A DNA stretch of 41,837 nt, from the NCBI GenBank assembly GCA_021296175.1, contig JAGWAX010000002.1, forward strand, positions 1 through 41,837, written 5' to 3'. Each line of letters starts with the position of its first letter. The first letter of the stretch is position 1. The notes under the pieces were generated by a model. That model ran no database searches, had not been told where the DNA came from, and was given only the letters and a program-made list of their open reading frames with translations. Made by a program: the position numbers and the translations under genes. The stretch is from Nitrosopumilaceae archaeon. Lineage in GTDB: Archaea > Thermoproteota > Nitrososphaeria > Nitrososphaerales > Nitrosopumilaceae. This document shows positions 8,431 through 15,915 of this stretch, piece after piece.

Positions 8431-8453
8431 GTGTGACGCTGTCCGATCAAGGG

Positions 8454-8483
8454 AATATAAGCATAATCGTACATGATTCGCTG
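8454..8483 (-). promoter_or_regulatory. Homocitrate synthase promoter with adjacent imperfect palindrome
   Basis: On the minus strand a TATA box (GCTTATATT, about 8454-8462) lies about 27 nt before ATG 8430. Directly upstream is AATCATGTACGATT (about 8465-8478), an imperfect inverted repeat. It could be an operator for the Lrp-type regulator encoded next door; this is inference. Confidence 0.5.
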
Positions 8484-8499
8484 ATATCATATGACATTA

Positions 8500-8545
8500 A
8501 GACGATATTCGGCACACATGCAGATATCCAAGATGAATATCGTCT
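8500..8545. repeat. Perfect 11-bp inverted repeat between Lrp gene and homocitrate synthase
   Basis: AGACGATATTC at 8500-8510 is matched exactly by GAATATCGTCT at 8535-8545 with a 24-nt loop. The right arm overlaps the stop codon of the Lrp-family gene. It may be a transcript-end hairpin or a two-site regulator operator. There is no strong oligo-T run after it. Confidence 0.75.
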
Positions 8546-8972
8546 ATGTTATCTTGTTGAGTATTATCACGGTATTCGTGTCGGTCACGCCGCGTATCTT
8601 CCTGAGCGCGTCAATCGCCCCGTTGATGTCGGCCATGTTCGAAGCGCTGATTACTGCCGCAATGTCGTACTGGCCCGTGATCTCGTATACGATCTGCACC
8701 TCCTCCATCTTTGCCAGCCGGGCGGCCACCTTTGAGTTGTCCGTGGCAGAGTCAAGCGATGCAAGCACTATGGCGCTAGTCTGATTCGACTCCCCCATCT
8801 CGATGGTGAACCTCGAGATTACCTTTGCGTCAAGAAGGTTCCTGACCCGCCGGCGTATGGCCGACTCGGAGAGGCCCATCTTTTTTCCCAGATCTACAAA
8901 CGACTCGCGCGAGTTTGCCCTGAGCGCGCGTATTATGTCCCGGTCTATCTTGTCGCCTGGTGGTTGCGCCAT
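8544..8972 (-). CDS. Lrp/AsnC-family transcriptional regulator
   Basis: The 142-residue protein has an N-terminal helix-turn-helix (KIDRDIIRALRANSRESFVDLGKKMGLSESAIRRRVRNLLDAKVI, about residues 8-52) and a C-terminal RAM/ligand-binding domain with YEITGQYDIAAVISASNMADINGAIDALRKIRGVTDTNTVIIL. That is the standard Lrp/AsnC architecture and length. Its position downstream of lysZ-lysJ and just before homocitrate synthase suggests it may sense lysine, like LysM of Sulfolobus, but the ligand cannot be read from sequence. ATG 8972 is preferred over GTG 8981 because a GGAGG lies about 10 nt upstream of the ATG. It lies 43 nt after the lysJ stop, so it is probably in the same transcript. Confidence 0.9.
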   Translation of the reverse strand: MAQPPGDKIDRDIIRALRANSRESFVDLGKKMGLSESAIRRRVRNLLDAKVISRFTIEMGESNQTSAIVLASLDSATDNSKVAARLAKMEEVQIVYEITGQYDIAAVISASNMADINGAIDALRKIRGVTDTNTVIILNKIT

Positions 8973-9015
8973 CAGCAGCACGCCTCCCGCACGGTTCGCG
9001 TCGTTGCCATCATAG

Positions 9016-10299
9016 TCACGTCCTGTCCCTTTGCTCCTCGTCCAGTACGGCGTCGAGCCCGTCTAAAACCTTTGCCGCCTGGCCCTCCGATATGACAAGC
9101 GGCGGGAGTATCCTCAGTATGTTCCTGCCCGAGTACAGCATCAGTATGCCGCGGTCCATCAGCCTCTCCAGTATCCTCCTTACCTCGAGCTTTAGCTCCA
9201 CGCCTATCATGAGGCCCCTGCCGCGCACGTCCCTGATCATGCGGGGGTGCCTCTCCTTGAGGCCCAGGAGCCCGTCTGCAAATATCTTGCCTACCGCCGC
9301 AGAGTTCTCCACCAGGCCGTCCTGCGTCAGGGCGTCCAGCGTGGCGATGCCCGCCGCGCACGAGAGGGGGTTGCCGCCGAATGTCGAGGAGTGCTCCCCC
9401 TTTGACATTGCTCCGACTATCTCCGGTCTGGCAAGCGTGGCGCCCATCGGGACGCCGCCGGCTATGCCCTTTGCAAGGCACAGTATGTCCGGCGCCACGC
9501 CCCAGTGCTGGCAGGCCCACAGCTTTCCAGTCCTGCCGAGCCCGGCCTGTATCTCGTCAAATACCAGCAGGGCCCCGCGCTCGTCGCATATGCGCCTTGC
9601 CTCCTGCAGGAACCCGGGCGGCGCGACGTGTATGCCGCTCTCGCCTTGGATGGGTTCCATAATCACAAACGCGGTGTCGTCGTCCACCGCCTGGCGCAGG
9701 GCGTCGGCGTCCCCGAACGGCGTGAACTCCGCCCCCTCGATGAGGGGCTCGAACGGCCTGCGGTACTTTGGGCCGAACGTGATCGAGAGCGCGCCCAGCG
9801 ACTTTCCATGGTACGATCCCTTCATGGCTATCATTTTTTTGCGCCCCGTGTACTTTTTTGCAAACTTTATTGCGGCCTCGACTGCCTCGGCCCCGCTGTT
9901 GTTGAGGTGCACCTGCCCCAGTCCCTCCGGAGCCAGCCCCGTAAGCTTTTCGAGAAATTTTTCCCGGGTCGGGCTGTACAGGGAGCTGTGCACCGTGATT
10001 ATCTTGTTTGCCTGCTCGGTTATGGCGTCCATGACGCGCCTGTTGCGGTGTCCCAGCAGCGCCACCCCGTATCCTGCCATGCAGTCTATGTACTGGCGGC
10101 CGTCGGTATCCCACACGTCTGCCCCCTGGCCCCTCTCGATTGTGACTGGAAACCTCTGGTATAGCCCGCCCATGTATGCGTCCTCGGCGCGGATGCTGGC
10201 GGTGTTGCTGCTGCTGCTACCGCTGCTGCTACGGCCATTATCACCGCCGCCGCTGCCGCCGTTGCTGTTGCTGCCGCCGTTGCTGTTGCTGTCAATCAT
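9016..10299 (-). CDS. lysJ: [LysW]-aminoadipate/glutamate semialdehyde aminotransferase (class III, PLP)
   Basis: The 427-residue product is a class III aminotransferase of the ArgD/LysJ type. It carries HLNNSGAEAVEAAIKFAKKYTGR, MIAMKGSYHGKSLGALS, VIMEPIQGESG, LLVFDEIQAGLGRTG (PLP-ring Asp) and the Schiff-base Lys in CLAKGIAGGVPMGA. It transfers an amino group to LysW-bound semialdehyde, giving the lysine or ornithine precursor. Residues 1-36 are a Ser/Gly/Asn-rich low-complexity extension encoded by simple triplet repeats (about 10195-10295). The true folded protein starts near YMGGLYQRFPVTIERG. The ATG overlaps the lysZ stop by four bases (ATGA). Only one such aminotransferase is visible in the window. 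Confidence 0.9.
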   Translation of the reverse strand: MIDSNSNGGSNSNGGSGGGDNGRSSSGSSSSNTASIRAEDAYMGGLYQRFPVTIERGQGADVWDTDGRQYIDCMAGYGVALLGHRNRRVMDAITEQANKIITVHSSLYSPTREKFLEKLTGLAPEGLGQVHLNNSGAEAVEAAIKFAKKYTGRKKMIAMKGSYHGKSLGALSITFGPKYRRPFEPLIEGAEFTPFGDADALRQAVDDDTAFVIMEPIQGESGIHVAPPGFLQEARRICDERGALLVFDEIQAGLGRTGKLWACQHWGVAPDILCLAKGIAGGVPMGATLARPEIVGAMSKGEHSSTFGGNPLSCAAGIATLDALTQDGLVENSAAVGKIFADGLLGLKERHPRMIRDVRGRGLMIGVELKLEVRRILERLMDRGILMLYSGRNILRILPPLVISEGQAAKVLDGLDAVLDEEQRDRT

Positions 10300-11096
10300 T
10301 TCCTGATCACCGTGCAGCTCTCCTCTGCTATGGCCCTTGATATGGGGTTTTCGCGCCGTCCGCTTGCAATAAGCGCGGTGCGGACCCCCATGTCGATGGC
10401 CTCGGTGGACGCCAGTACCTTCTTCTCCATGCCCGGCCCTATCTTTGGCATTGCGTCTCGCGCCTCCTGCCTTGACATGCTTGTCACAAGCCTGTCGTCT
10501 AGCATCAGCCCGTCCACGTTGGTTATGAAAAGCACCTTGTCGGATCCGGTGGCGCCTGCCACGTTTGCCGCGGCCCTGTCGCCGTCGACGTTGAGCATCT
10601 CGTACTCCTCGCTTATGGCGACCGGCGATATCACCGGGACGATCCCCTGCCCGAGCAGGCCCTTGATGAACCCCGAGTTTATCTCCGATATCTTGCCCGT
10701 ATACCCGCCGTCGATCGCCTGCTTGCGCCCCTTTTCGTTTACTATTATGAGCCTCTTTTTGCGCTTCGCCCTTATGGTGCGGGCGTCGGCCCCGGAGAGC
10801 CCGACCGCGTTTATCCCGTTCTGCTGTAGCAGCCGGACTATCTCCTTGTTTACCATTCCGGACATTACCATCGTGAATATGCGCGCAGTCTCCCTGTCGG
10901 TGTACCTGCTCCTGATCCCGCTCGGGGAGGTCACAAACCTAGGCTCGTTTCCCATCTGCTCGCATACGCTTGTCACGGCCTTGCCGCCGCCGTGGACTAT
11001 AATGACGCTCTCGCAGTCGGCCACCTTCTTGATGTCCGATACGGCCGACGGATGCATCTCGTCGACCACGCTACCGCCAATCTTTATGGTGATCAT
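10296..11096 (-). CDS. lysZ: [LysW]-aminoadipate/glutamate kinase
   Basis: The 266-residue protein is an amino-acid kinase of the ArgB/LysZ family. It has MITIKIGGSVVDE (phosphate-binding Lys/Gly motif), VIIVHGGGKAVTSVCEQMG, GLSGADARTIRAKRKK, MLNVDGDRAAANVAGATGSDKVLFITNVDGLM and the ending KKVLASTEAIDMGVRTALIASGR. It phosphorylates the distal carboxyl of LysW-bound aminoadipate or glutamate. The frame is open to 11243, but ATG 11096 gives the normal family N-terminus, and an A/T-rich TTATTATTG on the minus strand (about 11124-11132) sits 25-30 nt upstream as a TATA-like element. It is the first gene of the lysZ-lysJ-Lrp unit. Confidence 0.9.
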   Translation of the reverse strand: MITIKIGGSVVDEMHPSAVSDIKKVADCESVIIVHGGGKAVTSVCEQMGNEPRFVTSPSGIRSRYTDRETARIFTMVMSGMVNKEIVRLLQQNGINAVGLSGADARTIRAKRKKRLIIVNEKGRKQAIDGGYTGKISEINSGFIKGLLGQGIVPVISPVAISEEYEMLNVDGDRAAANVAGATGSDKVLFITNVDGLMLDDRLVTSMSRQEARDAMPKIGPGMEKKVLASTEAIDMGVRTALIASGRRENPISRAIAEESCTVIRK

Positions 11097-11327
11097 CTTA
11101 TATGGTGCCCCCGCCGCGCCGTCAATAATAACGGTGCGTACGCCCTGGCGGCAGATACGGGGCACGTGATTACAACGTGAGCATGGCGGCTGCCTGTTCT
11201 GTGTATCGTGCTGCCAATGACAGCAGAGCCGTAGAAGACGCATCTACACGAGGGATCAATATCCTCCAATCAGTCAGGCAAGGGCGAGATCCGTAAGAAT
11301 TTTGTTGAAGCTTATTCAGTGGCCTGT

Positions 11328-11435
11328 ATGGCGGCCCTGCGGAACAAGCAACGTACGCACGCCCAGAAACCAGGCAAGAGCGCCACCAAGAACATGCAAA
11401 GTCTGGTATTTGGCTTCGGAGGCGGTATTCTTTGA
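11328..11435 (+). CDS. Possible 35-residue basic leader ORF before hepT
   Basis: ATG 11328 opens a 35-codon frame ending at TGA 11433-11435, which overlaps the TTG start of hepT by four bases (TTGA), the coupling geometry seen at other operon junctions here. The product is basic in its first half ([21 protein letters not shown]) with a short Gly-rich hydrophobic tail. An A/T-rich patch at about 11298-11318 could hold a promoter. I recognise no family. It may be chance, or a translated leader controlling the toxin-antitoxin pair. Confidence 0.3.
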   Translation: MAALRNKQRTHAQKPGKSATKNMQSLVFGFGGGIL

Positions 11436-11854
11436 AGCTAGATCTTACATCCCTGGAAAACGCGGTTGACCAATTAGGGGAGGCCCTGATATTTTATGAT
11501 CAAGAATCAGGCAAAAGTGACATGATGCAAAGGCAGCTGCGGGCCGCCACCATCCAGGCCTTTGAATTCACATACGAGATTACAGTCAAGATGCTCAGAA
11601 GGCACCTAGAGGCCGTGTCAGACAGCCCGGAAGCCGTAGACGGCATGAGCTTCAGCGACATCATACGCGAGGCGTACAGGCTGGGCCTTGTGCCCTCGGA
11701 CGTTACTGTTTGGCGCGAATACCGTAAAAACCGCACAATCACCAGTCACACGTACGATGTGACAAAAGCGCTGCAGGTGTTCGGGTCGATACCGGGTTTT
11801 CTGGAGGAAGCCCGATATGTTATGGGGAAGCTGAGGGAGAGGAACCGGTCGTGA
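11432..11854 (+). CDS. hepT: HepT-like HEPN toxin (HI0074 family)
   Basis: The 140-residue all-helical protein matches the nucleotidyltransferase-substrate-binding/HEPN family HI0074. Recognisable stretches are [23 protein letters not shown] and [12 protein letters not shown]. The HEPN ribonuclease motif RX4HXY is present exactly: Arg101, His106 and Tyr108 in RTITSHTYD. In characterised HepT/MntA pairs HepT is an RNase toxin and the Tyr of this motif is the target of AMPylation by MntA. The start is TTG 11432 with GGAGG at 11418-11422 at a normal distance. The stop overlaps the GTG of the next gene by four bases. A role in phage or plasmid defence, or stress response, is inferred from the family. 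Confidence 0.85.
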   Translation: MKLDLTSLENAVDQLGEALIFYDQESGKSDMMQRQLRAATIQAFEFTYEITVKMLRRHLEAVSDSPEAVDGMSFSDIIREAYRLGLVPSDVTVWREYRKNRTITSHTYDVTKALQVFGSIPGFLEEARYVMGKLRERNRS

Positions 11855-12204
11855 CCGGCCCAATCGACATATCGCCAGGCCATCTCAAAATAGTGCGCGA
11901 TATTATTCGGGAACACCTGCCGTCAGACGTGGACGTATGGGTGTTTGGGAGCAGGGCCAGCCACACAACAAAGAACTCGTCGGATCTGGATCTTGCCATA
12001 AGGGGGCCCGAACGCATCAGTCACAAAGTAATGACGGAGCTGGCATACGCATTTGAGGAGTCTGATCTTCCCTATACTGTTGACGTCGTGGATCTGATAA
12101 CAGCCCACAGTAGATTTAGGCAAATCGTGGACGGTGACAAAATACCATTGTTTCCGACCAAAAACGGACATCGCGGCAGAGGCCGCGCGCAACCGGCGCC
12201 ATAA
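11851..12204 (+). CDS. mntA: MntA-like minimal nucleotidyltransferase antitoxin
   Basis: The 117-residue protein is a minimal nucleotidyltransferase. It has the exact family signature GSX10DXD: Gly33-Ser34 in VWVFGSRAS and Asp45/Asp47 in SSDLDLAI, followed by the third acidic strand TVDVVDLITAH. MntA enzymes AMPylate the cognate HepT toxin on Tyr and so neutralise it. Translation starts at GTG 11851, overlapping the hepT stop (GTGA), so the toxin and antitoxin are coupled with toxin first. The last ~15 residues (KNGHRGRGRAQPAP) are basic and low-complexity. Its TAA lies inside an inverted repeat that may end the transcript. The pair is isolated between two minus-strand biosynthetic blocks, consistent with acquisition as a cassette. 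Confidence 0.87.
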   Translation: MTGPIDISPGHLKIVRDIIREHLPSDVDVWVFGSRASHTTKNSSDLDLAIRGPERISHKVMTELAYAFEESDLPYTVDVVDLITAHSRFRQIVDGDKIPLFPTKNGHRGRGRAQPAP

Positions 12205-12233
12205 TGGCCATATGTCCAAAAATTATGGCCGGA
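12192..12233. repeat. Inverted repeat overlapping the mntA stop codon
   Basis: GCCATAAT (12198-12205) and ATTATGGC (12222-12229) are exact inverted copies with a 16-nt loop. Flanking CCGG bases extend the match with a small bulge. It spans the end of mntA and could be a terminator-like hairpin or a cassette boundary. Confidence 0.55.
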
Positions 12234-12335
12234 GATTTTCAGGCCGGACAGAGTGTTACGTTGCGGGGTTGAGCATCACGCCTTCATACAAACGTGAAAC
12301 CGCAAGCGCAACAAAAGGCGCCTGCCTGTGGGCGG

Positions 12336-13385
12336 TCAGACCGGGGTCAGCGGCGTGTGGAGCAGTCCCTCGGACTCGTCAAAGCCGCACATGACGTTCA
12401 TGTTCTGTATGGCGGAGCCGGCAGCCCCCTTCATGAGGTTGTCGGACGCAGAGAGGGACACCAGCCTGCCGTTGTCCTCGTCTATGTCAAACCCGATGTC
12501 GCAAAAGTTCGAGCCCACCAGAAACTTTGGGTCGGGGAACTTGTAGAGCCCCTTCTTGTCGCGTATGAGCCTCACGAACCTTTCGTCGCCGTATTCTGAG
12601 CGGTACATCTTCCACAGATCCCTTTCGTTCACGTCCCTCGTCAGGAACGTGTGGTTGGTGCACAGTATGCCCCTGACGACGTCGACTGCGTGCGGGGACA
12701 TCGACACCCTGATCTTGCGCCCCGCAACCTCGCTGAGCTCCTGCTCGATCTCGCCGGTATGCCTGTGCTTTGCGGGTTTGTAGGGCCTGATGACGCCGGC
12801 CCTCATCGCATGGGCGGTTCCCGAGCCCGAACCGGCCCCCGACGAGCCTATCTTGGAGTCCACCACGATGTGGTCTGTGTCTATAATGTCGTTTTTGACC
12901 AGCGGCGCGAGCGCCAGCATCGAGGTGACTGCCATGCATCCGGGGCAGGACACCAGCTGCGCGTCCCTTATGGTGTCCCTGTGGAGCTCCGGCACGCCGT
13001 ATACGGACTTGGGGAGATAGTCCGGATGCGGGTGCTCCCACCCGTACCACTTGTCGTACCCCTCCTGGTCGTGCAGCCTATAGTCCGCGCTCAGGTCTAT
13101 TATCTTGATGCCGCGGTCGTACAGCGCCTTTACAATCTCAGTGGCCGTCCCGTGCGGGACCGCCGTGAATACCAGGTCGCACTTGTCGGCCACCCTGTCA
13201 TAGTCCATCTCGGAGAACACCAAGTCGGTGAACCCCTTGAGGCTCGGCTGCACCCTGTGCAGGTACTCGCCCACGTGCTGCCTGGACGTCACCATCGTGA
13301 TCTCCGCCTTTGGGTGCGTGACGAGCAGCCTGAGGGTCTCGCCGCCGACGTATCCTGACGCGCCCACGACACCGACCTTTACCAT
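12336..13385 (-). CDS. lysY: [LysW]-aminoadipyl/glutamyl phosphate reductase (ArgC/LysY family)
   Basis: The 349-residue protein is an ArgC-type semialdehyde dehydrogenase. It has MVKVGVVGASGYVGGETLRLL (NADP-binding loop), VFTAVPHGTA, the catalytic cysteine region LVSCPGCMAVTSMLALAPL, SKIGSSGAGSGSGTAHA and HRHTGEIEQEL. It reduces the LysW-bound acyl phosphate to the semialdehyde, the step between LysZ and LysJ. The frame is open to 13463, but ATG 13385 gives the canonical start, and a TATA element (ATAAATTA on the minus strand, about 13407-13414) lies about 25 nt upstream. It follows argX but has its own promoter. As the only ArgC-like gene in view it may act in both lysine and arginine synthesis. 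Confidence 0.92.
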   Translation of the reverse strand: MVKVGVVGASGYVGGETLRLLVTHPKAEITMVTSRQHVGEYLHRVQPSLKGFTDLVFSEMDYDRVADKCDLVFTAVPHGTATEIVKALYDRGIKIIDLSADYRLHDQEGYDKWYGWEHPHPDYLPKSVYGVPELHRDTIRDAQLVSCPGCMAVTSMLALAPLVKNDIIDTDHIVVDSKIGSSGAGSGSGTAHAMRAGVIRPYKPAKHRHTGEIEQELSEVAGRKIRVSMSPHAVDVVRGILCTNHTFLTRDVNERDLWKMYRSEYGDERFVRLIRDKKGLYKFPDPKFLVGSNFCDIGFDIDEDNGRLVSLSASDNLMKGAAGSAIQNMNVMCGFDESEGLLHTPLTPV

Positions 13386-13482
13386 GCAGGCGCGCTCCGC
13401 GCGGGATAATTTATGTCCTGCACCGTGGGGAATTCCCCGCGCGGTTCCTGCGCGCCGGCGCACGCGTTCGCGGCAGATATAA

Positions 13483-14370
13483 TCACTTTCTTGCGGTGTC
13501 TACGGCAAACTGCACCATGGCTTGGGGGATGTTTCTCTCGGAGACCTTTGAGATTCCCTTGAACTCCACGGTATTGTTCACCTCGTGGACCACCAGGCGG
13601 CCGTCCTCCCTTTCCATCAGGTCGATCCCCAGTATGCCGCCGCCCACCGCGTCTGACGCGGCCGATGCCAGCTCGGCCATCTCGGTCGTCATCTTGCAGG
13701 CGACCGGGTCGCCGCCCAGGGCCAGGTTGGCCCTAAAGCCCCCGCCTGCCGACATCCTGTACATGGCCGACACCGGCTCGCCGCCCACCGTAATGACCCG
13801 TATGTCGCGCGTCCGGCCCTCCGCATCCTCGGATCGCCGTATCACCTCCTGCAGGTAGAATATCCGGTCAAACGGGCCGTCGGTCACCGATCTTGCCTCC
13901 AGTATGGCGGCAAGCGTGTCGGGGCCCCTTATCGGGATGACGCCCCTCCCCCAGCTGCCCACCACCGGCTTTATCACGAGGGGGTATCCCGCATCCTTCA
14001 TGACGTTCTCCGCCGCCTCGGCCGAGAATGCAAAGTGCGTCTTGGGGGTGGGCACGCCGGCCCTCTTGAGCCGGAGGGTCATTACCATCTTGTTTCCGCA
14101 TGCGGCGGCCACCGCGTACGCGTTTATCACGCTCATGTCCAGCGACTCTAGCACGGACGTCATGTGCAGCCCCCTGAAATAGCTGACGCACCGCTCAAGT
14201 ACGACGTCGCACCTGCCGCCGGGAATGACGTCCCCCGGCGCAGAGTCGGTGGCCGATACGGCGGTCTTGGCATCCAGCATCTGGGTCTGGCAGCCGAGCG
14301 ACTCGGCCTCCGACTTTAGCATCTTTTCCTCGGCCCTCAGGCGGTCAAAGGCAATGCAGAGCCTCGTCAT
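13483..14370 (-). CDS. argX: Glutamate--LysW ligase (RimK-type ATP-grasp)
   Basis: The 295-residue protein is a paralogue of the ligase at 5969-6868. It shows MTRLCIAFDRLRAEEKML, YPLVIKPVVGSWGRGVIPI (ATP lid), TRDIRVITVGGEPVSAMYR, GGFRANLALGGDP and VVHEVNNTVEFKGI. It should attach glutamate to LysW2 for ornithine/arginine synthesis. This assignment rests mainly on context: it lies directly after argG and lysW2. The C-terminal EFKG differs from EYKN of the lysine-side paralogue and fits a different substrate, though I cannot verify specificity. The start is ATG 14370, six bases after the lysW2 TAG, with a purine-rich GGGGAGAG upstream inside lysW2. Confidence 0.85.
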   Translation of the reverse strand: MTRLCIAFDRLRAEEKMLKSEAESLGCQTQMLDAKTAVSATDSAPGDVIPGGRCDVVLERCVSYFRGLHMTSVLESLDMSVINAYAVAAACGNKMVMTLRLKRAGVPTPKTHFAFSAEAAENVMKDAGYPLVIKPVVGSWGRGVIPIRGPDTLAAILEARSVTDGPFDRIFYLQEVIRRSEDAEGRTRDIRVITVGGEPVSAMYRMSAGGGFRANLALGGDPVACKMTTEMAELASAASDAVGGGILGIDLMEREDGRLVVHEVNNTVEFKGISKVSERNIPQAMVQFAVDTARK

Positions 14371-14376
14371 CGCCTG

Positions 14377-14544
14377 CTACTCTCCCCAGTCTTCACCCAC
14401 TGTCTCTGCCTGCTTCAGCTTGATGCCAGAGCCGTCCCTGCCTGCAACCTCATAGTCGGCTCCGCAGTCGGGGCACGATACTATCTCGCCCACGTCGGCA
14501 TCATCGGGTATGCCGAGCCCTGCGTCGCATTCCTGACAGTTCAT
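14377..14544 (-). CDS. lysW: LysW-type amino-group carrier protein, canonical C-terminal Glu
   Basis: This second 55-residue carrier has CxxC pairs at Cys 3/6 and 24/27, an acidic middle, and the family C-terminus AETVGEDWGE. The terminal Glu is the residue whose side-chain carboxyl is linked to glutamate or aminoadipate in this family. Its ATG overlaps the argG stop by four bases (ATGA), and argX follows six bases after its TAG, so argG-lysW2-argX form one tightly coupled operon. Compared with the copy at 6865-7032 it differs in much of the middle but keeps the zinc ligands. Context suggests it is used mainly for arginine, possibly for both pathways given the Gln end of the other copy. Confidence 0.93.
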   Translation of the reverse strand: MNCQECDAGLGIPDDADVGEIVSCPDCGADYEVAGRDGSGIKLKQAETVGEDWGE

Positions 14545-15740
14545 GATTTTTCTGCCCTTGCCTCTTGTAATTTATTAGCTTCTGTAAGCTGCATGCCCCA
14601 TATCTCGACGAACCCCGCCGCCATCCTCTGGTCAAAGGTCGAGCCGGTCCCGTATGTGGACCTCCTCTGGTCGTACAGCGAGTTTCCGGACTTGCGCCCC
14701 ACCACCCGGAGGCTGCCCTTGTAGAGCCTGAGCCTGACGGTTCCCGTCACGGGCTCCTGCGACGCCTCGATGAACGCGTCCAGGCATCCCTTGAGGGGAT
14801 CCTGCCACAGTCCCGCATACGCCAGGTACGCCCACTCCGCGTCGACCGTCCTTTTGAACCTGCCCGTGCGGCCCGTATGCACCATCTTCTCGAGATCCGC
14901 GTGCGCCTCTATGAGACATGCCGCCGCAGGGGTCTCGTATATCTCGCGGGACTTTATGCCCACCGTGCGGTCCTCTATGTGGTCCACTATACCGACCCCC
15001 GCCCTGCCGGCCTTCTCGTTGAGGTGCTCTATAATCCTCCGCGGCTCCATCCTTCTTCCGTCTATCTTGGTGGGGACGCCGCGCTCAAACGATATCTCGA
15101 CGTACGCGGGGCTGTCCGGCATGTCCCTCGTGCTGACCCATGCAAACGCGCTGTCCGGCGGCTCCGCGTACGGATCCTCGATGTCCCCGCCCTCTATTGC
15201 GCGCCCCCACAGGTTCTGGTCTATGCTGTACCTCTTTGCGACGGTCTCTATCCTTATCCCGCGCTTGCGGGCAAACTCCAGCTCGGCCGCCCTGTCAAGG
15301 TTCTTTTCCCTGATCGGGGCGATGATGGGCAGGTCGGATCCCGATCGGAGCGCCAGGTCAAACCTGACCTGGTCGTTTCCCTTGCCGGTGCACCCGTGGG
15401 CGAGCGCCGAGACGTTCTCCTTTCTTGCAACTTCCAGCACCTTTTGCGCAATCAGCGGCCTCGCAAGCGCGGTTGCAAGGCAGTACTTGCCCTGGTACAG
15501 GGCGTTTGCCTTTATTGCGGGAAACACATAGTCCGTGACAAACTCCGACCTAGCGTCGATGCTGTAGTGCCTCCTGACCCCCAGGCTCTTTGCCTTTGCA
15601 GCTATGGCCCGCTTGTCGTCGTTCTGGCCCACGTCGACGGTCACCGTAACGACGTCAAGGCCGTGCTCCTCCTGCAGGTACTTTACCACCACCGACGTGT
15701 CGAGCCCCCCGGAGAACGCCAGTATTCCTTTTTCTGCCAT
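14541..15740 (-). CDS. argG: Argininosuccinate synthase
   Basis: The 399-residue product is full length for ArgG. It carries the N-type PP-loop ILAFSGGLDTSVVVKYL, LAHGCTGKGNDQVRFDLALR, and the C-terminal region with DHIEDRTVGIKSREIYETPAA and STYGTGSTFDQRMAAGFVEIWG. It joins citrulline and aspartate using ATP, the penultimate step of arginine synthesis. ATG 15740 is the only sensible start. A minus-strand TATA-like AAATTTATC (plus coordinates 15767-15775) lies about 30 nt upstream. It heads the operon with lysW2 and argX. No argH or argF homologue is visible in the window. Confidence 0.95.
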   Translation of the reverse strand: MAEKGILAFSGGLDTSVVVKYLQEEHGLDVVTVTVDVGQNDDKRAIAAKAKSLGVRRHYSIDARSEFVTDYVFPAIKANALYQGKYCLATALARPLIAQKVLEVARKENVSALAHGCTGKGNDQVRFDLALRSGSDLPIIAPIREKNLDRAAELEFARKRGIRIETVAKRYSIDQNLWGRAIEGGDIEDPYAEPPDSAFAWVSTRDMPDSPAYVEISFERGVPTKIDGRRMEPRRIIEHLNEKAGRAGVGIVDHIEDRTVGIKSREIYETPAAACLIEAHADLEKMVHTGRTGRFKRTVDAEWAYLAYAGLWQDPLKGCLDAFIEASQEPVTGTVRLRLYKGSLRVVGRKSGNSLYDQRRSTYGTGSTFDQRMAAGFVEIWGMQLTEANKLQEARAEKS

Positions 15741-15766
15741 GATGCCGATTCTGCCATTGGTGGTTG

Positions 15767-15775
15767 AAATTTATC
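15767..15775 (-). promoter_or_regulatory. argG-lysW2-argX promoter TATA element
   Basis: GATAAATTT on the minus strand is an A/T-rich element about 30 nt before the argG ATG at 15740. Confidence 0.5.
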
Positions 15776-15915
15776 TTTTGTGAACCGCCTTTTCGCGACG
15801 GCGGTGGTGGCAGCGGCGGCCGCGGCCCGTGCGCGCCGCCTGCGATAGCCCGACACGACGCTGAGCTTGAGCTAAAATACGCTCATTATTTAACCATCTT
15901 GTATAACGCCGTTTT

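Noticed and set aside
8960-10306. 448-codon plus-strand frame opposite lysJ
   Set aside because: It is antisense to a complete aminotransferase and shows no recognisable motif.
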